From Synechococcales cyanobacterium C42_A2020_086 (GTDB lineage Bacteria > Cyanobacteriota > Cyanobacteriia > Elainellales > Elainellaceae), in assembly GCA_015272325.1 (NCBI GenBank), contig JACYLU010000038.1:186001-250000 (forward strand): a stretch of 64,000 nucleotides of DNA, read 5' to 3'. The position numbers and the translations under genes are program-made. Position 1 is the stretch's first letter. Each line of letters opens with the position of its first letter. Below the pieces are notes generated by a model, which saw only the letters and a program-made list of their open reading frames with translations, made no database searches and had not been told where the DNA came from. Positions 18,322 to 25,990 of the stretch are shown here, piece by piece.

Positions 18322-18669
18322 ATGTCTTCTCCTCATCTTCAGCTTAATCTGCCGGAAGGTTCCGTTGCCTTTCGCTTTAGCCCCAATGCTGCGCGAGACC
18401 TGCAAGCTGCCCTAGCCAGTTTAATGAATAGCCTGAAAATAACCGCCACTCAGGGGGCTGCCGGCAAATCTCCCCCTCAACCGCCGATGGAATATCGCTA
18501 TACCGGGGAGGTGTTTCTGGAAATCTTCTGTAACCCTAATATTTGGGCTACTCCCTTTGCTGCCAAGGTGCTGATCACCCTGCGAGACGAGCACATTCGC
18601 TTGCATACTGAAGCAGAACTGACTCGCATCAGCGAAGATGTGGCGCAGTTCCTAGAACAGTTTGGCTAA
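18322..18669 (+). CDS. Small conserved cyanobacterial protein of unknown function
   Basis: A 115-residue soluble protein without signal peptide or membrane helix. It looks like an alpha/beta domain: a hydrophobic strand start (LQLNLPEGSVAFRF), a helix (ARDLQAALASLMNSL), a Gly/Pro-rich loop, then EYRYTGEVFLEIFCNP and a C-terminal helix. The sequence style is that of a conserved protein, but I recognise no family. It is divergent from the cation exporter with an A/T-rich 81-base spacer. The ATG 18322 gives a complete frame. Confidence 0.7.
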   Translation: MSSPHLQLNLPEGSVAFRFSPNAARDLQAALASLMNSLKITATQGAAGKSPPQPPMEYRYTGEVFLEIFCNPNIWATPFAAKVLITLRDEHIRLHTEAELTRISEDVAQFLEQFG

Positions 18670-18844
18670 GGTGCGGCTGAGCAGTGTGGCTGTTCTGAGT
18701 GGTTCAGCGAACCTAGGCATGAAATGGATGTGTACATTGCCTACACACTGCCTGTGAATTGACAGTAGGATTGCCGATCTGCTCCAATCAGTGCTAGAGC
18801 GGGTGTATCTATTCGCCTCTGCAAATCTTCATCCGGTGACTCTC

Positions 18845-19255
18845 ATGAATCCTGATATAAATCCTGATACCGTTGTCCAGCTACTGCAAAAGGGATTGCG
18901 CGTCACCTTGGGCGCAACCACCACTTTGATTGAAACCCTTCAGGACTCACAGCGACGGGAAGAGAATTTGAGTCGGCTGACATCGGAACTGAGTCAGCTC
19001 ACCGAGGAATGGGAAGCGAAAGGAGAACTCACCGAGCGAGAAGCTCGCAACATGGTAGAGGCGCTTTTGGGGCAGCAACGATCACCATCCCCGCGCTCTG
19101 CCGAAGCACCGCCCTTCTCCACTCCAGAATCAACCGATAGTCCTTCTAGTTCTGCTCCCACTCTGGAAGTGCAGCAAGACCTGCAAGAATTAACCGCTCA
19201 AATTGCGGCGATGCGAGCAGAACTCGAGCGGTTACGCCAGCAAGACAATCCTTGA
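18845..19255 (+). CDS. Coiled-coil protein, phasin-like in character
   Basis: The 136-residue product begins MNPDINPDTVVQLLQKGLRV, then has a long helix rich in Gln, Glu and Arg, a Ser/Pro-rich hinge (about 81-104) and a second helix at the end (EVQQDLQELTAQIAAMRAEL). The pattern of two coiled coils around a disordered hinge resembles phasin-like or granule-surface proteins of cyanobacteria, but no catalytic motif is present and the name is only descriptive. ATG 18845 is preferred over an in-frame GTG at 18791, which would add 18 residues of different character. Confidence 0.62.
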   Translation: MNPDINPDTVVQLLQKGLRVTLGATTTLIETLQDSQRREENLSRLTSELSQLTEEWEAKGELTEREARNMVEALLGQQRSPSPRSAEAPPFSTPESTDSPSSSAPTLEVQQDLQELTAQIAAMRAELERLRQQDNP

Positions 19256-19350
19256 GATAGTCCTTGAGATATGGATGGATATGGATTGTCTAAATCAGCA
19301 GCTTCAATTGGCTCAAATCATTGACTTAAATTATTGGCTCAAATGAAGAA

Positions 19351-19446
19351 AGTCCAGGGAAGAGCAGTAAACTGCCTCCTTGGACTCAACATAAGAGCGA
19401 CGTAGCCAAAAGCCTAGATGCCTTGACGATGCGTAGGAATAGGCTT
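19351..19446. other. Candidate structured RNA, two adjacent hairpins
   Basis: In the 240-base gap before the DUF4327 gene, AGTCCAGGGA (19351-19360) pairs with the stretch ending TGGACT at 19386, with an inner GCAG/CTGC stem. AAGCCTA (19410-19416) pairs with TAGGCTT (19440-19446). There is no following T-run, so the strand is not fixed. Downstream, AAGCAAGTGTTT is duplicated at about 19449-19471. Confidence 0.35.
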
Positions 19447-19495
19447 GAAGCAAGTGTTTAAGCAAGTGTTTGAATGCGTTGAATGCGAATTTGAA

Positions 19496-19717
19496 TTAAT
19501 CATTTTCCCAATCTTCACGACCAAGCAAGTCGCCAATGCGGTCGCGCAACAGAAAATCGTTGTCCTCTAGCACACACTCAATGCTGGCCCACTCCCGAGC
19601 CGGAATGTACCGACAAAGCACATAGATAGGCTGATTGCGACTAATGACCCCTTTTTGCACGAGTTGCCTTGCTTCGTCTTGAAGTAAATCCATTGAATGT
19701 TGAACCGATTGCAGCAT
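19496..19717 (-). CDS. DUF4327 family protein
   Basis: This 73-residue acidic soluble protein matches the small cyanobacterial DUF4327 family: LVQKGVISRNQPIYVLCRYIP in the middle and DNDFLLRDRIGDLLGREDWEND at the end. The function of the family is unknown to me. The start ATG 19717 is complete and the length is typical. It is transcribed from a 667-base gene-free region. Confidence 0.8.
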   Translation of the reverse strand: MLQSVQHSMDLLQDEARQLVQKGVISRNQPIYVLCRYIPAREWASIECVLEDNDFLLRDRIGDLLGREDWEND

Positions 19718-20384
19718 GATTCATCCTCTGTTGTGCCGTTGCAGATTAAGCCATTCTGGAATGCCAGTGAACTGTGATGCCAATTGTGATGCCAATGAAC
19801 AATAACGATGCGATACCAACCTAGCTGACAGGGGACAGAGTCAGTCCAAAGTAATCCAACAAGTTAATCCAAATTTCAGGCTTGAAAAAATGCCTTTGTA
19901 GTCAGGTATACTGAATGATTTCTATTTTCACGCTAACCCCCTGATGATTATATTAATAAACATTACGGAAGTCACCAAAGTTTGACAATACCTGAGCGAA
20001 CGATGAGGCAAGGACTAGTCAGGAGAGCACAGATGCAATGGGCAGCTCGGGAGAAGGCGCAAGCGAAACCAATTGCATTGGAGGCACACTAGCCCTTTAC
20101 TGAGTTTCACCCAGAGTGATCTCCAATCTCTAAGCCGAGTCATTGATACCGACAAGCTAAGGTTTGATGAGAGCCTAGTTAACCCTATCGGAGCCGATTG
20201 ATTGATACTGGATGATGCTGATCTGCGCAAACCCTTTTCTTAAGCCTAATTTGTCTCGGTCCTCTGCAACTCAGCGTCGATTTATTCTTTAGGGTTTCTC
20301 AAGATTTCTTAGACTCTTCTTAGCGTTTTGTTAATGTGGTGGTCTAAAGCTTAGCTGAGTTTGCGCCCCGAGGAGAGTGCTACC
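19718..20384. other. Gene-free region between pdxA and the DUF4327 gene
   Basis: No frame here has coding support on either strand. It contains GTAGTCAGGTATAC at 19898-19911, which fits GTA-N8-TAC but has no TAN3T element at the proper distance on either strand. It also holds an isolated TTGACA at 19982-19987, a small CCAAT/ATTGG hairpin at 20069-20081, and tandem copies of GTGATGCCAA near 19772-19795. It could hold a promoter for the DUF4327 gene or a small RNA. Confidence 0.5.
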
Positions 20385-21446
20385 TCAGCAGAGCACTGTG
20401 GACCGTTTTGCTCGTTGATGAGTCAATTCGGCAGCTAGCCTAAGGGCGGCTCGCATGCTGGTTGGATTGGCAATTCCTCGTCCGGCAATATCAAAGGCGG
20501 TTCCGTGATCGGGTGAGGTGCGCACAAACGGCAGCCCAATTGTGGTGTTAACTGCCTGATCAAACGCCATCAGTTTAACTGGAATCAATCCCTGGTCATG
20601 ATATAGCGCCAGATACGCATCGTGGGCAGAAGCAACGTCTGCTAGACCAAACCAGGCTTGCCCCGGTCGCACCCAAAGGGTATCGGGAGGAACAGGCCCC
20701 TCAAGTTGAACTGAGGGAAATTGCTGCTGCATTTGTTGCAGCCAGGGAATTAACCTGTCTTGCTCCTCGCGCCCGAGTTGCCCCTGCTCGCCGCTATGGG
20801 GGTTGAGTCCAGCAATCGCAATTCGCGGTTGAGCCAAACCAAAATCCTGGTACAGGGTGTCTATCAGCAGGTGTAGCTTTTGGGTCAGCAGGTCAGGGGT
20901 TAGGGCATCGGCAACTTGCCGCAACGGGATGTGGGTCGTCGCCAGCAGCGTTCGCAGTAGCCAGCCGGTGTGAGGTGAGCGAGCCACAAACAGCATGCCA
21001 AAGCGAGTGACGCCGGCTCGCTCGGCTAGCAGTTCTGTCTGTCCAGGATATTGATGTCCTGCTGCCTGCCAGGCGGATTTCGCGATCGGAGCGGTGACTA
21101 TGCCCTGGAAATCGCCTGCTCGAGTGTGGCAAATCGCAGTTTCTAGGAAGCGAAAGCTGGCTTCACCGCTAGCTGCATTGCCTCTGCCCAGCCTAATTTG
21201 TGAAAGCAGCGCTGATTCCAGGGGCACCTCCAGCACAGACAACTGTTCCGGGTTTACTAAGGGTAAGTTGGGTGAGGTTTGCCGCAGGGTTTGGTACGTC
21301 TGTTGCAAAAGGAGACGGTTACCCACCACAGTCACGTTGCAGTCGCAGGCGGTGTCAGGAGTGGCAAGAGCTTGCAGCACTACTTCAGGACCAATCCCAG
21401 CCGGATCGCCCAAGGGAATGGCCAAGCGAGGTCGAGTCAGTGGCAT
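20385..21446 (-). CDS. pdxA: 4-hydroxythreonine-4-phosphate dehydrogenase
   Basis: PdxA oxidises 4-phosphohydroxy-L-threonine with NAD in the DXP-dependent pyridoxal phosphate pathway. The 353-residue product has the N-terminal [16 protein letters not shown], the [21 protein letters not shown] region with the first histidine ligand, [24 protein letters not shown], and [17 protein letters not shown] with the second metal-site histidine, plus [16 protein letters not shown] with the third. All expected catalytic regions are present. The gene is divergent from petM with a 66-base spacer, which must hold both promoters. Confidence 0.95.
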   Translation of the reverse strand: MPLTRPRLAIPLGDPAGIGPEVVLQALATPDTACDCNVTVVGNRLLLQQTYQTLRQTSPNLPLVNPEQLSVLEVPLESALLSQIRLGRGNAASGEASFRFLETAICHTRAGDFQGIVTAPIAKSAWQAAGHQYPGQTELLAERAGVTRFGMLFVARSPHTGWLLRTLLATTHIPLRQVADALTPDLLTQKLHLLIDTLYQDFGLAQPRIAIAGLNPHSGEQGQLGREEQDRLIPWLQQMQQQFPSVQLEGPVPPDTLWVRPGQAWFGLADVASAHDAYLALYHDQGLIPVKLMAFDQAVNTTIGLPFVRTSPDHGTAFDIAGRGIANPTSMRAALRLAAELTHQRAKRSTVLC

Positions 21447-21512
21447 AGGTACGCATTCCCAAACTGTTTTAAGATCGACTTAATCGTTGTTTTCAGAGGA
21501 GAACGGAAGCGA

Positions 21513-21617
21513 ATGAGCGGCGAAATGTTTAACGCAGCAATCTTGTCCTTTACCCTGATTCTGATTGGTTTAGGGCTAGGATTTCTAATGTTGAGACTTC
21601 AGGGTGGCGAGGAGTAG
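21513..21617 (+). CDS. petM: Cytochrome b6-f complex subunit 7
   Basis: PetM is a single-helix subunit of the thylakoid cytochrome b6f complex. The 34-residue product starts MSGEMFNAAILSFTLILIG and ends MLRLQGGEE, close to the consensus of cyanobacterial PetM. A longer open frame runs upstream to 21279, but it overlaps pdxA in antisense and ATG 21513 with AGAGGAG and GGAAG just before it is clearly the start. Only eight bases separate its stop from the convergent regulator gene, and no terminator fits in that gap. Confidence 0.95.
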   Translation: MSGEMFNAAILSFTLILIGLGLGFLMLRLQGGEE

Positions 21618-21625
21618 CTGTCATC

Positions 21626-22021
21626 CTAGTCTGCTGGCTCATCCAGGTGTTCAGCGACCTCACGATAGAGGTTAAGCACGTGGCTGTCTTTTAGGTAGTA
21701 GAAGACGTTTCGCCCTTGCTTACGGTAGTTGACTAGTCGCATCGCTCGCAGAGTCCGGAGTTGATGAGAGACGGCTGACTCAGTCATCTTGACTACAGCA
21801 GCTAAGTCGCACACACATAGCTCCTGCTCTGCCAGCGCTGATAAGATTCGCAGCCGATTGGCATCGCCCAACAAGCTAAAGAATTCTGCCATTCGCTGAG
21901 CTTTCTCAACACTCAGAACCTCTCGGTGCAGTTGGCGAACCTGGCTTAGATCAACCGGATGCAACACTTCACAATTAGGGATTGAACCAGGGGAAACGGA
22001 GGCAGAATTTGCAGGCTTCAT
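21626..22021 (-). CDS. ArsR/SmtB family metal sensor, ZiaR-like
   Basis: This 131-residue winged-helix repressor keeps both metal sites of zinc sensors of the SmtB/ZiaR group. The alpha-5 site is complete with SmtB spacing: Asp112, His114, His125, Glu128. The alpha-3N site has Cys17 and His21 in the N-terminal arm plus Cys69 and Cys71 in ELCVCDL. The recognition region is MTESAVSHQLRTLR (79-92). In ZiaR, zinc binding releases the repressor from the promoter of a zinc exporter. Here no exporter is adjacent: the neighbours are petM (convergent) and ycf39 (divergent), so its target may be itself or a distant gene. Zinc specificity is inferred from the ligands only. Confidence 0.88.
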   Translation of the reverse strand: MKPANSASVSPGSIPNCEVLHPVDLSQVRQLHREVLSVEKAQRMAEFFSLLGDANRLRILSALAEQELCVCDLAAVVKMTESAVSHQLRTLRAMRLVNYRKQGRNVFYYLKDSHVLNLYREVAEHLDEPAD

Positions 22022-22069
22022 AACATGAATAGCGCAGTTAGCCGTGATAGGGCAGAGTGTAGCAACTCA

Positions 22070-22227
22070 ATCCGGGCTTCTCACAAGCAAAACGTAGGAA
22101 CCTCCTAGCGATGCCGCGGCCCGGATACTTCCAGCGTAACAAGATTTTGTCTCCTGCCGATCAGGCTTCTGGGAGCGCTCTGTCTCAAGACCTTGCCACG
22201 GTCAAGGGAAGCGCTCCGTCGGTTTTT
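22070..22227 (+). ncRNA. Candidate structured leader or small RNA ending in a terminator
   Basis: ATCCGGGC (22070-22077) pairs perfectly with GCCCGGAT (22119-22126) and encloses a bulged hairpin TAGG/CCTA (22095-22107). About 45 bases later GGAGCGCT (22172-22179) pairs with AGCGCTCC (22210-22217), with an inner GACC/GGTC, followed by GTCGGTTTTT. The stem plus T-run makes sense only on the plus strand. No plus-strand gene lies between, so this is either a free small RNA or an attenuated leader of ycf39. Confidence 0.5.
22172..22227 (+). terminator. Strong intrinsic terminator upstream of ycf39
   Basis: An 8-base GC-rich stem (22172-22179 with 22210-22217) is followed by five T at 22223-22227. 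It is oriented on the plus strand, 235 bases before the ycf39 start. Confidence 0.75.
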
Positions 22228-22462
22228 GATTGATGCTTCTGGAGGTTTCACAGGGTTTTCGGGTTAGAGAGTGTTTAGCGTAGAGAACGCTGTTTGAGAC
22301 TACCTCTCAGACAGCTAGCCAAAACCCGGTGCCATCACTTCGCCATCATTTGGGGCGGATTGAGCAGAAAGCTGGTCTACAAAGCAGAATTGACCCTGGA
22401 GAAAACAACGCTTTTGGTATATCGTAAACTAAGAAAATTAATAAATTGTTACGGAATCCCTC

Positions 22463-23470
22463 ATGAGTGTATTAATTGTTGGTGCTACTGGGACCTTGGG
22501 AAGGCAGATCACCCGTCGTGCCCTGGACGAGGGATACAGGGTGCGTTGTTTGGTCCGCAGTATGCGTAAAGCTGCCTTCCTCAAGGAATGGGGAGCAGAA
22601 CTGGTATATGGGGATCTCTGCGACCCGACCACTCTACCCGCTGCCCTAGAAGGAATCACTGCAGTCATTGATGCAGCAACCACTCGCCCGACGGATTCCC
22701 TCAGCATCAAGCAGGTAGATTGGGAGGGCAAAGTAGCCCTGATTCAAGCAGCAAAGGCAGCCAACGTTGAGCACTACGTCTTTTTTTCGATTCTGGATGC
22801 CGAGAAATACCCCCACGTGCCGCTCATGGAGATTAAGCGCTGTACCGAGCAGTTTCTAGCAGAGTCGGGGCTAAACTATACAATTCTCCGACCCTGTGGC
22901 TTCATGCAAGGTCTCATCGGGCAATACGCTATCCCCATTCTGGAGAAGCAATCCGTTTGGGTGATGGGTGATAGTTCCCCGATCGCCTACATGGATACTC
23001 AAGATATCGCTCGGTTCGCGGTTGCTACGCTGAAAAATCCAGACACGATCAATCGCTCCTTCCCGGTTGTGGGGCCGAAGGCATGGGGGGCTTACGAGAT
23101 TATCCGTCTCTGCGAGCGACTCTCGGGGCGGGAAGCCAAGGTGTCGCGGATGCCTACCGGGTTGCTGCGCAGTGTTGAGAAGGTGGCTCGCTTTTTCCAG
23201 TGGGGCTGGAATCTTGCCGATCGGTTGGCCTTTACCGAGGTAATAGCTTCAGGGCAGCCGTTGATTGCCCCCATGGATGAAACCTATGCGGTGTTTGGCA
23301 TCAGCCCCGACGAGATGACCACTCTCGAAGATTATCTGCAAGAGTACTTCAGCCGTATCATGAAGAAGCTGAGAGAGCTGGAATATGAACGGGAGAAAGC
23401 CAAAGAAAAGGCTCGCAAGAAGCGCAGCCCGTTTAAGTCCGCTAGCAAGCAGGCTAACAAGCAGCCGTAA
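22463..23470 (+). CDS. ycf39: Ycf39, atypical short-chain dehydrogenase/NmrA-like PSII assembly factor
   Basis: The 335-residue product starts with the dinucleotide-binding motif VGATGTLGRQ (GATGTLG at 7-13) and has the NmrA-like body with GDLCDPTTLPAALEGITAVIDAA, EHYVFFSILDAEKYPHVPLMEIKRCTE and LRPCGFMQG, all close to cyanobacterial and algal Ycf39. In Synechocystis, Ycf39 works with high-light-inducible proteins to bring chlorophyll to newly made D1. The typical SDR catalytic Tyr-x3-Lys is absent, as is known for the family. The C-terminus is strongly basic (about 35 residues of Lys, Arg and Glu). Start ATG 22463. Confidence 0.92.
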   Translation: MSVLIVGATGTLGRQITRRALDEGYRVRCLVRSMRKAAFLKEWGAELVYGDLCDPTTLPAALEGITAVIDAATTRPTDSLSIKQVDWEGKVALIQAAKAANVEHYVFFSILDAEKYPHVPLMEIKRCTEQFLAESGLNYTILRPCGFMQGLIGQYAIPILEKQSVWVMGDSSPIAYMDTQDIARFAVATLKNPDTINRSFPVVGPKAWGAYEIIRLCERLSGREAKVSRMPTGLLRSVEKVARFFQWGWNLADRLAFTEVIASGQPLIAPMDETYAVFGISPDEMTTLEDYLQEYFSRIMKKLRELEYEREKAKEKARKKRSPFKSASKQANKQP

Positions 23471-23536
23471 GCGAGTGGAGGCGAATTGATATAGCGGTGA
23501 TCTGGCAGAGATCTGGTAGAAATATTGCCCGGATCG

Positions 23537-24394
23537 CTACTGCACTGCTTCTGCGGTGGGCTGCGAAGCCGTCTGCTGCTGATTAAAATACATGGCTCGC
23601 AGCACCAGTGCCGGATCCACCCAATTGCTATCGTATTTCAAGCCCCAGTGCAGGTGAGGTCCTGTTGTGCGCCCCGTCATGCCGACTCGGCCAATGCGAG
23701 CACCAGCTGGCAACTGCTGCCCTTCCCAAATCTGCAAGCCGCCCTCACGGTCAATCATGTAGCGCTTGCCGGATTCAGTCTCGACATGCCCGCGCATGTG
23801 GCAGTAGATATGCAGCCAAGGACCCGACTCCAGCACCACTGACGTGCCGCAGTTGCTGTCATCTGAAACCTCAACTACTTTACCGCCCCACCAGTTGCGA
23901 ATATAGCTGCCTTCAGGAGCCGCCATGTCTAAGCCGTAGTGAAATTCCTGGGAATAGCCGCCATCGGGAGACTGACGATAGCCAAAGGGAGAAGTATAAG
24001 CCTGGAAATTTTCCACCGGGAACGATGCACCATTCCAAGTGCCAGTCGCCACTGACTCCGGCAGATTGTTAGCAATGGTCTGCTCCGTTTCGGCACCCGG
24101 TCCAGTGTTGATCGCTAGGGGTTGCTTTTTGGGAGTCGTTGCTTTGGGCTGAGCGCTGGAAACGTCCTTCGGCTGAACATCGAACTTGAGAGCTGGGTCG
24201 AGTGATGGAGCTACAGCCTGGGGAGCAACAGGAGGTGCGATTACCACCGGCGTCTCAGGGGCGTAGGATGCCGCTGGATTGCCCTTCAAATCAAGGGCGG
24301 TCACCATTTCTTGTCCAGCTTCCAGCAGCACTACACAGCATAAACTGATTCCAGCCAGCAGCAAAATTTTTCCAAGGCGGTTCTTTAGCATCAT
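23537..24394 (-). CDS. M23 (LytM-type) peptidoglycan peptidase
   Basis: The product has a signal/anchor helix near the N-terminus (KILLLAGISLCCVVLL), a disordered region rich in Pro, Ala and Val, and a C-terminal M23 domain. The zinc motifs are present: FHYGLDMAAP (first His and Asp), and GPHLHWGL with the final HxH. Such enzymes cut peptide cross-links in peptidoglycan and act in the periplasm during growth or division. ATG 24394 gives 285 residues with a normal signal; the frame is open to a TTG at 24487, which would add 31 charged residues ahead of the helix. Whether the enzyme is active or a regulatory LytM protein is not decided, but all ligands are kept. Confidence 0.87.
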   Translation of the reverse strand: MMLKNRLGKILLLAGISLCCVVLLEAGQEMVTALDLKGNPAASYAPETPVVIAPPVAPQAVAPSLDPALKFDVQPKDVSSAQPKATTPKKQPLAINTGPGAETEQTIANNLPESVATGTWNGASFPVENFQAYTSPFGYRQSPDGGYSQEFHYGLDMAAPEGSYIRNWWGGKVVEVSDDSNCGTSVVLESGPWLHIYCHMRGHVETESGKRYMIDREGGLQIWEGQQLPAGARIGRVGMTGRTTGPHLHWGLKYDSNWVDPALVLRAMYFNQQQTASQPTAEAVQ

Positions 24395-24677
24395 GAATGG
24401 CAGAGACTTTAAGTTCAACTTCCTCACAGGTCCAGCGAATGACGCAGCAAGAGAGTCATCACCTTTTCCAGCGAAGCGGTCAGCCAAGGCATCACGGAAG
24501 GATTTCCTAGGCGCTCCCTATTTTTCCTTAGTTGAAGCAATCCACCCTTCAGCATAGACGAGGATCGCAGTTACAGCATTCGACAATCTGTTAATTTTGC
24601 CAACCTGTTAACTGTGCCAACTCGCTTTTGCCCATTCGCCAGATTGTTGGAGAGGTGCCGCGCCGGTCTCAGGGATC

Positions 24678-24728
24678 GGTATACTCAATCTTAAGTAATA
24701 TTACAGAATTGAGAACATGAGTATACCG
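24678..24728. promoter_or_regulatory. Nested palindromes across the aldo/keto reductase start codon
   Basis: CGGTATACTCA (24678-24688) is the exact reverse complement of TGAGTATACCG (24718-24728), and the right arm overlaps the ATG at 24717. Inside lie TCAAT/ATTGA (24685-24689 with 24708-24712) and the palindrome GTAATATTAC (24695-24704). It may be an operator or an mRNA hairpin hiding the start. Confidence 0.6.
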
Positions 24729-25736
24729 GAATCCAGCAGACTCCAGTTTACCCCAGACTTGAACATCTGTCGGATTTTGAACGGCATGTGGCAAGTATCG
24801 GGTGCCCACGGCTCAATTGACCCCGATAAAGCCATTGCCAGCATGATGGACTATATGAATGCCGGCTTTACCACCTGGGATTTGGCCGATCACTATGGCC
24901 CCGCCGAGGATTTCATTGGCGAATTTCGGCAGCGCTGGCAATCCACCCATGGCGAGGCGGCACTGGATCAAATCCAAGCCTTCACAAAATGGGTCCCGCG
25001 TCCAGCGCGGATGACTCGGCAGATTGTGGAAGACAACATTAACATCTCACTGCGGCGGATGCGGGTGTCTGCGCTTGATTTAATGCAGTTTCACTGGTGG
25101 GAATACCGCGATCCCGGCTATCTAGACGCGTTGAAATACATGGTCGAGCTGCAAACCGAAGGCAAGATCAAGCATCTGGCCCTCACCAACTTTGACACCG
25201 AGCATCTGCAGATCATCCTTGATCAGGGGATTCCGATTGTGTCTAATCAGGTGCAGTACTCGCTGATCGATCGGCGGCCCGAGGTACAGATGGCGTCGTT
25301 TTGTGGAAAGCACCATATCAAGCTGTTTGCCTACGGCAGTGTTTGCGGCGGGCTGTTAACCGAAAAATATCTCAACCAACCCGAGCCGGGACGCTGGGAC
25401 CTCGACACCGCCTCGCTGCGTAAGTACAAAAACATGATTGATGCCTGGGGCGGTTGGCATTTGTTCCAGCAGTTGCTCGCTACGCTGCACCAGATTGCCC
25501 AAAAGCATCAAGTCAGTATCGCTAATGTGGCTGTTCGCTATGTGTTGGAGCGCCCCGCTGTCGGCGGCGTGATTGTGGGAGCACGGCTAGGTCGGTCGCA
25601 GCATATTCAGGACAACGCCAAGGTGTTCCGCTTTGCCCTAGATACAGACGACTATGCCCAGCTCGAGGCAGTACTGAGTCAGTCTCGTAATCTCTATCAG
25701 CTCATTGGCGACTGTGGCGACGAATATCGCCGCTAG
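24717..25736 (+). CDS. Aldo/keto reductase
   Basis: This 339-residue TIM-barrel oxidoreductase keeps the family catalytic tetrad: Asp55 and Tyr60 (in DLADHYG), Lys91 (FTKW) and His126 (QFHWW). NADPH binding is indicated by the C-terminal GVIVGARLGRSQHIQDN. It resembles the larger AKR group that includes Tas-like proteins. The substrate is unknown. The start codon lies inside an inverted repeat and has no clear ribosome binding site; ATG 24717 is chosen because translation from it begins the conserved sequence. Confidence 0.88.
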   Translation: MSIPESSRLQFTPDLNICRILNGMWQVSGAHGSIDPDKAIASMMDYMNAGFTTWDLADHYGPAEDFIGEFRQRWQSTHGEAALDQIQAFTKWVPRPARMTRQIVEDNINISLRRMRVSALDLMQFHWWEYRDPGYLDALKYMVELQTEGKIKHLALTNFDTEHLQIILDQGIPIVSNQVQYSLIDRRPEVQMASFCGKHHIKLFAYGSVCGGLLTEKYLNQPEPGRWDLDTASLRKYKNMIDAWGGWHLFQQLLATLHQIAQKHQVSIANVAVRYVLERPAVGGVIVGARLGRSQHIQDNAKVFRFALDTDDYAQLEAVLSQSRNLYQLIGDCGDEYRR

Positions 25737-25990
25737 CATGGTTACCTTGGGCTGATCTGGATGCGTCCTGGCTCAGCTCCTTTTCTGCTGCTAGTTATTA
25801 CGGTCCGGTTGCGATCCAGGAGGGCAGCCCCCCTAGGAGGGACTGGGCAGGAGAAGCGAGATGTTCTATAACGAGGGGTAGTTGGTTGAGTCACTGCGGG
25901 ATGAGGGTGTTATCTACTGGCAGTGAGTCTTGACTTCCGAACTTCCGGTATGCGTTTTCTGTTGGCTTCACAGTGCCCCCGTGAAGGATC

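Larger units (their letters stand above)
22022..22462. other. Divergent spacer between the metal sensor and ycf39
   Basis: This 441-base spacer contains no supported protein. Its left half carries the structured RNA and terminator described separately. Its right half is A/T-rich near 22420-22450 and should contain the ycf39 promoter, though no clean -35/-10 pair stands out. Confidence 0.6.

Noticed and set aside
19346-19386. RNase P RNA
   Set aside because: GAAGAAAGTCC resembles a conserved RNase P stretch, but the available 240 bases lack the rest of the fold and the ACAGAA motif.
19898-19911. GTA-N8-TAC match as a second NtcA promoter
   Set aside because: No TAN3T element lies at 22 bases on either strand and the neighbouring gene has no nitrogen link. 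In a window this size several such matches are expected by chance.
20015-20230. 71-residue minus-strand frame upstream of the DUF4327 gene
   Set aside because: Low-complexity Ser/Leu/Arg composition and no ribosome binding site. Short plus-strand frames here are also not convincing.
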